Source: an uncultured Atopobium sp.
Lineage (GTDB): Bacteria > Actinomycetota > Coriobacteriia > Coriobacteriales > Atopobiaceae
Assembly: GCA_900555335.1 (NCBI GenBank)
Contig: USKU01000058.1
Location: 1-7,802, forward strand
Reading direction: 5' to 3'
DNA: 7,802 nt
The position numbers and the translations under genes are program-made. The first letter of the stretch is position 1. Every line of letters begins with the position of its first letter. Of the stretch, positions 1 to 5,156 are shown piece after piece. The notes beneath the pieces are model-generated. The model was not told where the DNA came from. It did no database searches and was given only the letters and a program-made list of their open reading frames with translations.

Positions 1-49
1 GGCCTAAAAGCCGACGCTAACACGCTGCAGAATCATAATCACCCGCATA

Positions 50-95
50 TGAACTACCTCCCATTTCTTAGACATAAGAAATGGGAGGTAGTTCA
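50..95. repeat. Perfect 21-bp inverted repeat (hairpin) downstream of the glycosyltransferase gene
   Basis: Bases 50-70 and 75-95 are exact reverse complements around a four-base loop (gaca, 71-74). The hairpin lies about 40 bases beyond the stop codon of the minus-strand glycosyltransferase gene, so it would form in the 3' untranslated part of the glf operon mRNA. Neither side is followed directly by a run of T on the strand read, so it is not a textbook intrinsic terminator, although ending or protecting this mRNA is the simplest role. An 8-base inverted repeat (4-11 and 111-118) surrounds it. The rest of 1-132 shows no supported gene; whatever lies left of base 1 is unknown. Confidence 0.85.
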
Positions 96-132
96 GGATA
101 CGAGGGTTTTGCTTTTAGATTTGAAAGAACGT

Positions 133-1167
133 TTAGTTGAACTTAACAACCTTCTGAGCTACACGATAGCCACCAATAGTGACCGTCTTACCAATCTTGC
201 CAGGAAGGTTTGTGGCGGTGCCTACAAGGCCATAGCGAGCCTTGCGGTACATCTTCTTGTCATAAGCGCGAAGCTCATCCCAGAGCTCCTCCAACTGATC
301 CATGGCATCCTCGCGGTCGCTCATCTTAGAGAAGACTGAGCAGATAGCCATGATGATAGTGAAGTAACTCATCATGTACGTCTGAAGACGTGGAGAAGAG
401 ATGTCATCGTAGATGTGATATGCGTGCATCATATTACGAGCAACACGCCAGTAGTGATCAACGCGACTTGTTAAGACCTTCTCGTTAACTGATTGATCAT
501 CTCGACCAATGAAATAACGATACAGGTCAACGTCAACGTAGTAGATAGTCTTTACCTTAGGGAATGGAACGTAGGCATAGACGTTATCCACATAGAAGGT
601 GTGCTCAGGCATCTGAATGTTTGCAGAACGCAGAACCTCAACGCGATACGTAATTGCGTGCATCAAAAGGTACTGAGACAGCTTGAAGCGGCCAATCTCA
701 TCCCAGCCAATAATTTTGTTAGTAGGAACAGCATCGCGATAATCTACAAAGTTCTGTGTGTTATCCTCAACGTGCTCGTAGACGTAGTTGGAGAGAACCA
801 GGTCAACAGGATTATCAGAGGCAATAAAGGTACGGAGCTGCTGAAGGAAGGTCTTCAGAGCATCACCATCTACCCAGTCATCTGAGTCAATATTTTTGAA
901 GTACACGCCGTCAGCATGAGAAACAGCCTTCATAACAGCAATGCCGTGGCCGCCATTCTCTTGATGGACTGCCTTGATGATGTTGGGGTAACGCTCCTGC
1001 CAGGCATCAGCCTTAGCAGCAGTATCGTCTTTTACAGAACCGTCGTCAACAATAATAATCTGCACGTCATCGGCGTAATCAGAGCCCTCAAGAATAGACT
1101 CAATACAGTGATCCATGTACTCCGAAGAGTTGTAACATGGAATACCAAAGGTGATTGTCTTTTTCAT
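133..1167 (-). CDS. Family 2 glycosyltransferase, probable galactofuranosyl or other surface-glycan transferase
   Basis: This 344-residue protein has the GT-A fold signature of family 2 glycosyltransferases. The N-terminus (TFGIPCYNSSEYMDHCI) is the usual nucleotide-binding strand and helix, VDDGS at 40-44 binds the nucleotide, and DSDDW at 94-98 carries the metal-binding acidic motif. The catalytic domain seems to run to about residue 220. The remainder has a hydrophobic stretch (about 264-279) and a strongly basic tail (301-344, ten Lys/Arg against one Asp), which could hold the enzyme on the inner membrane face. It is the second gene of an operon with glf, starting 9 bases after the glf stop. 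That makes UDP-galactofuranose a plausible donor, but donor, acceptor and linkage are inferred from context only. The ATG is supported by a G-rich ribosome binding site overlapping the glf stop codon. Family call is secure; specificity is not. Confidence 0.92.
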   Translation of the reverse strand: MKKTITFGIPCYNSSEYMDHCIESILEGSDYADDVQIIIVDDGSVKDDTAAKADAWQERYPNIIKAVHQENGGHGIAVMKAVSHADGVYFKNIDSDDWVDGDALKTFLQQLRTFIASDNPVDLVLSNYVYEHVEDNTQNFVDYRDAVPTNKIIGWDEIGRFKLSQYLLMHAITYRVEVLRSANIQMPEHTFYVDNVYAYVPFPKVKTIYYVDVDLYRYFIGRDDQSVNEKVLTSRVDHYWRVARNMMHAYHIYDDISSPRLQTYMMSYFTIIMAICSVFSKMSDREDAMDQLEELWDELRAYDKKMYRKARYGLVGTATNLPGKIGKTVTIGGYRVAQKVVKFN

Positions 1168-1171
1168 GCAA

Positions 1172-1177
1172 GCCCCC
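1172..1177 (-). promoter_or_regulatory. Ribosome binding site of the glycosyltransferase, overlapping the glf stop codon
   Basis: On the minus strand the glf stop TAG runs straight into a G-rich stretch (TAGGGGGC), and the glycosyltransferase ATG follows five bases after the G run. Because the site shares a base with the upstream stop codon, ribosomes finishing glf would sit on it, which suggests translational coupling. The motif is AGGGGG-like rather than AGGAGG, so on its own it may be a weaker site. Confidence 0.65.
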
Positions 1178-2379
1178 TATGCCTGATGAGCAATGAGCTC
1201 GTCAGAAAGTTCCAGTGCAGAAGCAACAACGCCATCCATATCGTAGTAACGATACTCAGCAAGACGACCAACTGCGTGGAAGTTCAGAATGCCAGAAGTG
1301 CGCTCCTTGTAAGAGCGATACAGCTCCTGATTTTCTGGCTCAAGAATAGCGTAATAAGGAGTCTGACCACTCTCTGGAACATATGCGTGTGAGTATTCAC
1401 GCATGATAGTTGTTTTACCAGGAAGAACCTGACCAGTCATATTCTTGAACTCAGTGATGCGAGTAAAGTCCTCACTGGTGGTGTAATTGACGGTACCAAC
1501 AGGCTGGAACTGGTCCTGATCAAGTGTCTCAAACTGCATATCAAGCGTACGATAAGGCAGAGCACCCTGATCAAGATTAAAGAGCTCGTCCAGAGGACCA
1601 GTGTAGATTACCTCACCCACAAATGGTTTCTCACAAACGCTAACATTAGAAGCGCTGAGCTTCATGATGTCACGAACATCAACATCCAAGAAGACATCAA
1701 TCAGATCATGGTCAAGCATATTCTCAAAGAGCTTGGTGTAGCCCTCTTTTGGCATGCCTTGATAGGTTGCACCTGGGAAGTAACGGTCATCATCGCCGAC
1801 AAAGATTGGAACGCGACCTGTGATGGACTTGTCAATCTGGTCTGGAGTCTTACCCCACTGCTTCATGGTGTAGTGCAGGAAGACGTTCTCATAAACGTAG
1901 TCAGCAATCTCTTCCAGATCTGGATCGTTCTTCTCGCGAAGCTCCATGATAGGAACTTTGACGTTCTCACCAAACGTAAGAACCAGCTTCTGATAGAGTT
2001 TCTCGCCACGCTCTTCTCCAAAGGCAAGCTTCAAAGACTGGTGGTTAAAAGGAACCGGCATCAGCTGGCCGTTAATGTTAGCCAGAACTTTATGCTGGTA
2101 GTTAGTCCACTCAGTGAAGCGCGAGAGGAACTGGTGAACGCGGTCACTCATGGTGTGATAGATATGTGGACCGTACTCGTGAACAAGAACGCCCGCGTCA
2201 TCAAGGCAATCGTAAGCGTTGCCGGCAATGTGGTTTCTGCGCTCAAAGATTGCTACCTTTGAATTGCAGTTTTCTGCCATACGACGAGCAACAACTGCGC
2301 CTGCATAGCCAGCTCCAACAACAATAACATCGTAGTTGTCGGGGTTAAAACCGGCAGGAAGACCATGATTGATAGACAT
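1177..2379 (-). CDS. glf: UDP-galactopyranose mutase
   Basis: Glf is a cytoplasmic flavoenzyme that interconverts UDP-galactopyranose and UDP-galactofuranose, the donor for galactofuranose in cell-surface glycans. The 400-residue protein has the FAD-binding GAGYAG motif at 22-27 followed by the acidic end of the second strand (IFERR). Family hallmarks follow: YGPHIYH at 69-75, the NYQHKVLANINGQLMPVPFN stretch, DDRYF and QGMPKEGYTKLF (207-218), and near the C-terminus VGRLAEYRYYDMD with the conserved Arg372, Tyr376 and Asp380. Length fits the bacterial family. I chose the ATG at 2379 over the in-frame ATG at 2391 because GGAGG lies five bases before 2379, while the upstream ATG would put that site inside the gene. 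It is first in a two-gene operon with a glycosyltransferase and is divergent from pta. Confidence 0.96.
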   Translation of the reverse strand: MSINHGLPAGFNPDNYDVIVVGAGYAGAVVARRMAENCNSKVAIFERRNHIAGNAYDCLDDAGVLVHEYGPHIYHTMSDRVHQFLSRFTEWTNYQHKVLANINGQLMPVPFNHQSLKLAFGEERGEKLYQKLVLTFGENVKVPIMELREKNDPDLEEIADYVYENVFLHYTMKQWGKTPDQIDKSITGRVPIFVGDDDRYFPGATYQGMPKEGYTKLFENMLDHDLIDVFLDVDVRDIMKLSASNVSVCEKPFVGEVIYTGPLDELFNLDQGALPYRTLDMQFETLDQDQFQPVGTVNYTTSEDFTRITEFKNMTGQVLPGKTTIMREYSHAYVPESGQTPYYAILEPENQELYRSYKERTSGILNFHAVGRLAEYRYYDMDGVVASALELSDELIAHQA

Positions 2380-2384
2380 GTAAA

Positions 2385-2389
2385 CCTCC
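2385..2389 (-). promoter_or_regulatory. Ribosome binding site that sets the glf start
   Basis: The minus strand reads GGAGG, then TTTAC, then ATG at 2379. This consensus site with a five-base gap selects 2379 over the in-frame ATG at 2391, which would overlap the site. Confidence 0.85.
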
Positions 2390-2432
2390 ATGTGCGCCTA
2401 AGTGCGCAGGATTTGTATGTGAAACTTCACTC

Positions 2433-2441
2433 ATTTTAACA
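2433..2441 (-). promoter_or_regulatory. Probable extended -10 promoter for the glf operon
   Basis: The minus strand reads TGTTAAAAT, i.e. TG, one base, then TAAAAT, which matches an extended -10 element. No convincing -35 box stands 16-18 bases upstream. Transcription would begin near 2426, giving a leader of about 48 bases before the glf ATG. This is a motif call only. Confidence 0.45.
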
Positions 2442-2530
2442 CGCGTCTATAAAGTGAGCCACGCGGGGCGCAAAGCTCTGCCGTTAGGCGTAAAATATGC
2501 AACTAGTGTGAAAATGCATTTCTTAGCTCT

Positions 2531-2559
2531 TTGTGTCTGACTTTTATACAAACTATAAG
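2531..2559 (+). promoter_or_regulatory. Probable sigma-70-type promoter of pta
   Basis: A -35-like TTGTGT (2531-2536) is separated by exactly 17 bases from TATAAG (2554-2559), which matches the -10 consensus at five of six positions. The -35 is weaker. The predicted start near 2566 gives a leader of about 50 bases to the pta ATG. It lies in the same intergenic region as the divergent glf promoter. Confidence 0.55.
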
Positions 2560-2605
2560 TTGAGAAGTGCAAAACTCAACGAGGCATAGATATCAACTTA
2601 TGATT

Positions 2606-2609
2606 GGAG
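2606..2609 (+). promoter_or_regulatory. Ribosome binding site that sets the pta start
   Basis: GGAG at 2606-2609 lies eight bases before the ATG at 2618. An in-frame GTG at 2567 would add 17 residues, but those residues do not resemble Pta and would span the predicted transcript start, so 2618 is preferred. Confidence 0.8.
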
Positions 2610-2617
2610 CACGACAC

Positions 2618-3598
2618 ATGAGCAAGTTTCTTGACCGTATGAAAGAAACCGCTAAGTCTGACGTAAAGACTATTGTTCTTCCAGAGGGCGAGGACCAGCG
2701 TACCATCGATGCAGCTCAGAAGATTGTTGCAGAAGGTATTGCAAAGGTCATTATTCTTGGCGATCCTGAGCAGATTAATGTTCCAGGCGCAACGGTAGTA
2801 GACCCTGCTACTGACGAGCGCCATGAGGCATATGCTCAGAAGTTTGCTGAACTTCGTGCTCGCAAGGGCGTCACCATTGAGGAAGCTCGCAAGCAAATGA
2901 ACGACGCTACCTATTTTGCAACCATGATGGTCAAGATGGGCGATGCTGACGGCCTGGTTTCTGGCGCTTGCCACTCTACTGCAAACACCCTAAGACCTGC
3001 ACTGCAGATCATCAAGACCGCTCCTGGTACCAAGCTTGTTTCTGCATTCTTTATCATGAGCACTTCAACTGACTTTGGCGAGGACGGCACCCTGCTCTTT
3101 GCTGACTGCGGCCTCAACATTGATCCATCTGCAGAGGAGCTCTCCGAGATTGCTCTTGCTTCCGCCGATTCTTGGCGCGCATTTATGAGCGATGAGCCTC
3201 GCGTTGCTATGCTCTCCTACTCCACCATGGGCTCTGCTGGTGGCGCAACTGCCGAGAAGGTCCAGGAGGCCACAAAGCTTGCTCACGAGAAGAACGCTGA
3301 GCTTGCACTCGACGGCGATCTTCAGCTTGATGCAGCTCTTGTTCCTGAGGTTGGTAAGCTCAAGGCTCCATTCTCTAAGGTAGCAGGAAACGCAAACATC
3401 CTGGTCTTCCCTAACCTTGAGGCTGGCAACATTGGCTACAAGCTTGTTCAGCGCTTCAGTGGTGCTGAGGCATACGGTCCAATTCTTCAGGGCATTGCTC
3501 GTCCTGTCAACGACCTCTCCCGTGGTTGCTCCGCTGACGACATTGTTGGTGTTGTTGCAATCACTGCTGTTCAGGCTCAGATGGCAGACAACAACTAG
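2618..3598 (+). CDS. pta: Phosphate acetyltransferase
   Basis: Pta transfers the acetyl group of acetyl-CoA to phosphate, giving acetyl-phosphate and CoA. With acetate kinase it forms the cytoplasmic ATP-yielding acetate branch of fermentation. The 326-residue protein is the short, single-domain form, without the N-terminal regulatory region of enterobacterial Pta. Family motifs are complete and in order: TIVLPEGEDQRT (18-29), ADGLVSGACHSTANTLRP (110-127), LSYSTMGSA (199-207), DGDLQLDAALVP (232-243), VFPNLEAGNIGYKLVQR (263-279) and GPILQG..PVNDLSRGCS (287-305). By analogy with characterised Pta enzymes, Ser301 and Arg302 of the LSRGC motif line the active site. Good ribosome binding site and promoter lie upstream, and a hairpin terminator follows. 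The usual neighbour ackA is not adjacent; it is about 3.3 kb away on the opposite strand. Confidence 0.97.
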   Translation: MSKFLDRMKETAKSDVKTIVLPEGEDQRTIDAAQKIVAEGIAKVIILGDPEQINVPGATVVDPATDERHEAYAQKFAELRARKGVTIEEARKQMNDATYFATMMVKMGDADGLVSGACHSTANTLRPALQIIKTAPGTKLVSAFFIMSTSTDFGEDGTLLFADCGLNIDPSAEELSEIALASADSWRAFMSDEPRVAMLSYSTMGSAGGATAEKVQEATKLAHEKNAELALDGDLQLDAALVPEVGKLKAPFSKVAGNANILVFPNLEAGNIGYKLVQRFSGAEAYGPILQGIARPVNDLSRGCSADDIVGVVAITAVQAQMADNN

Positions 3599-3617
3599 TC
3601 TTTCTGCACTTCTAACT

Positions 3618-3626
3618 TGGTATACT
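3618..3626 (+). promoter_or_regulatory. Probable extended -10 promoter of the epimerase/GNAT unit
   Basis: TGGTATACT reads as TG, one base, then TATACT, an extended -10 element with five of six -10 consensus bases. No good -35 box is visible, since the upstream bases are the pta stop region. Transcription would start near 3632-3634, inside the left arm of the pta terminator hairpin and about 40 bases before the epimerase ATG. RNAs made here would lack most of the left arm and so could not form the terminator. Confidence 0.5.
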
Positions 3627-3660
3627 AAGCCAGTCTCAAAAGAGGCTGGCTTATTCTTTA
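3627..3660 (+). terminator. Hairpin terminator after pta
   Basis: Bases 3627-3637 pair with 3642-3652 around an AAAA loop: an 11-bp stem with one G-T wobble. The tail (ATTCTTTA) is T-rich but interrupted, so termination may be incomplete and some read-through into the epimerase gene is possible. It starts 28 bases after the pta stop codon. Confidence 0.75.
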
Positions 3661-3673
3661 GCTGGAGGCATTT

Positions 3674-4573
3674 ATGTCTGAAATTATTTCTATTTCTAGC
3701 AACTCTCTTACCGCTTCAATTGACACCATGGGCGCACAGCTCATGAGCTTACGTAAAGGTGAGTCCGAATACCTCTGGCAGGGAGATTCCAACTGGTGGC
3801 CAAGACGTGCTCCCATCCTCTTCCCCATTGTTGGCGTTCTCAAAGACGGTGAAGCAGAGTCTGCAGAAGGCACCATCTCTCTTGCGCGTCACGGACTTGC
3901 TCGCCTCAACCAGTTCGAGGTTGTCGAGCAGAGCGTCTCTTCTGTAACGCTCCAGCTAAAAAGTACCGAAGAGACTCGCAAGTCTTATCCCTATGACTTT
4001 GAACTTAAGCTGATCTTCTCGGTAGCTGGTGATACGCTGACGCAAACGTATGAGGTCACCAATCCTGCAAACGTTGTACTGCCGTTTACTCTTGGCGCTC
4101 ACCCAGCGTTCAACATTCCGATCCCTGGTGTTGAGGCAGCCTCTTTGGACCAGTATCACCTCTTATTTACGCGCTCCTGGACCAGCTTTGGCCCTTCTAT
4201 TACTGATGAGGGTCTTTGCGATTACACAACTCCACAGAGGCTTATCGTGGACTCTGATACGCTTAACCTGTCTTGGGAGCTTATTGATCGCGAGAAGACC
4301 ATCACACTTGAAGACGTCCCTGATAGACGCATTACACTTGCAGCTCATGCTGAAAATGTGTCTGATTCACACGGTATTCAGATGGACTTTGAGGGTTTTG
4401 ATTACCTTGGTATTTGGAGCGCTGCACCTGCCTGTCCATTTGTTGCACTTGAACCTTGGTGTGGAATTGCCGATACCGTTGACTGCGACGGCATTTTTGA
4501 ACACAAGCCGGGTATCATAATCCTTCAACCTGGTCAGAGCATTATTAAAACTTTGAGTATCAAGGTTTTCTGA
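3674..4573 (+). CDS. Aldose 1-epimerase family protein (LacX-like mutarotase)
   Basis: The 299-residue protein belongs to the galactose mutarotase superfamily, whose members interconvert alpha and beta anomers of sugars or sugar phosphates in the cytoplasm on a beta-sandwich scaffold. It has the LacX-type pattern WQGDSNWWPRRAPILFPIVG (35-54), RHGLAR (72-77), LGAHPAFNIP (140-149) and FVALEPWCGIAD (256-267). By analogy with GalM, His73, His143 and Glu260 would be the catalytic residues, with Glu260 as base and His143 as acid; all are present. The ATG has a strong TGGAGG site five bases upstream. The gene heads a two-gene unit with a GNAT acetyltransferase, overlapping by one base. LacX-type proteins are poorly characterised, so galactose is only a possible substrate, though galactose metabolism would also suit the nearby glf. 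Confidence 0.9.
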   Translation: MSEIISISSNSLTASIDTMGAQLMSLRKGESEYLWQGDSNWWPRRAPILFPIVGVLKDGEAESAEGTISLARHGLARLNQFEVVEQSVSSVTLQLKSTEETRKSYPYDFELKLIFSVAGDTLTQTYEVTNPANVVLPFTLGAHPAFNIPIPGVEAASLDQYHLLFTRSWTSFGPSITDEGLCDYTTPQRLIVDSDTLNLSWELIDREKTITLEDVPDRRITLAAHAENVSDSHGIQMDFEGFDYLGIWSAAPACPFVALEPWCGIADTVDCDGIFEHKPGIIILQPGQSIIKTLSIKVF

Positions 4574-5070
4574 TGTTTATCAGAAGAGCTGCTGCCAAAG
4601 ATCTCAGCGCTGTTGCAGATTTGTACGACATAGGTCGTCAGACTATGTATCAGCAAAATAACACGTTTCAGTGGACCAAGAATTACCCACTTTTAGAAGA
4701 TGCTGCAACAGATCTTGAAAGAAACGGTCTCTTTGTAGTTACAGAAGATAGAGGATCGGAAGAAATTCTTGGCTGTTTCTCACTCTTGCCTGGCCCTGAC
4801 GAAGCATATGCAAATATTACCAAAGGCGCTTGGATAAACGACCTCGATTACGTTGTCATTCATCGAGTGGCTGTTAAATATACAGGTCGCGGAATTACCT
4901 CTTTTATATTCAATTGGATTTGCAAAAACTATTCAAACGTTCGCGCAGATACTCATGAAGCAAATGTCGCTATGACTACAACGCTTACACATGCTGGTTT
5001 TGTGTATTGCGGCAAAGTAGTTGGACACGACGCGACGCCTCGTAATGCTTTTCATTTTATAGCCCAATAA
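4573..5070 (+). CDS. GNAT family N-acetyltransferase
   Basis: This 165-residue protein has the size and order of a GNAT enzyme, which moves an acetyl group from acetyl-CoA to an amine. The N-terminus (MFIRRAAAKDLSAVADLY) is the usual first strand and helix, residues 64-71 (EILGCFSL) match the central strand, and 95-118 (VIHRVAVKYTGRGITSF...) is motif A with a KYTGRG acetyl-CoA phosphate-binding loop at 102-107. RADTHEANVAM (124-134) and GFVYCGKV (142-149) complete the fold. The start ATG overlaps the upstream TGA as TGATG, so translation is probably coupled to the epimerase. No separate ribosome binding site is obvious. The substrate (small amine, antibiotic, amino sugar or protein) cannot be told from sequence. 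A terminator follows within 20 bases, closing the unit. Confidence 0.88.
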   Translation: MFIRRAAAKDLSAVADLYDIGRQTMYQQNNTFQWTKNYPLLEDAATDLERNGLFVVTEDRGSEEILGCFSLLPGPDEAYANITKGAWINDLDYVVIHRVAVKYTGRGITSFIFNWICKNYSNVRADTHEANVAMTTTLTHAGFVYCGKVVGHDATPRNAFHFIAQ

Positions 5071-5087
5071 GCCGCAAGAAACGCTTT

Positions 5088-5127
5088 AAAAAAAGAGAGC
5101 CTGTGAATTAATCTCACAGGCTCTTTT
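5088..5127. terminator. Bidirectional intrinsic terminator between convergent genes
   Basis: A 10-bp GC-rich stem (5097-5106 with 5114-5123) around a seven-base loop extends into A-T pairs. It is flanked by seven A on the left (5088-5094) and TTTT on the right (5124-5127). Read on the plus strand it ends the epimerase/GNAT transcript; read on the minus strand, where the A run becomes a U run, it ends the adhesin transcript. Confidence 0.92.
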
Positions 5128-5156
5128 ACGTTTAACTTACGTTGTTGTAGCGTGCG

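Noticed and set aside
4..48. Minus-strand 14-codon reading frame beginning MRVIMILQRV, slightly like the start of D-aminoacyl-tRNA deacylase
   Set aside because: It stops after 14 codons, has no ribosome binding site of note, and the likeness covers only a few common residues. Treated as chance.
1..339. Plus-strand frame open from the window edge across the hairpin into the glycosyltransferase gene
   Set aside because: It is antisense to a clear glycosyltransferase, matches no family I recognise and would translate both hairpin arms.
1708..2262. Long plus-strand open frame inside glf (184 codons)
   Set aside because: The opposite strand encodes every Glf motif; the antisense frame has no recognisable domain or start signal.
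2393..2408. Short inverted repeat TGCGC/GCGCA in the glf leader
   Set aside because: A five-base stem with a six-base loop is too weak to claim a regulatory structure.
2567..2617. GTG start giving pta 17 extra residues
   Set aside because: Those residues do not look like Pta, the start coincides with the predicted transcript start, and the ATG at 2618 has a well-placed GGAG.
3065..3383. Small antisense and shifted frames inside pta
   Set aside because: They are shadows of a strongly conserved Pta reading frame, with no start signals or domains of their own.
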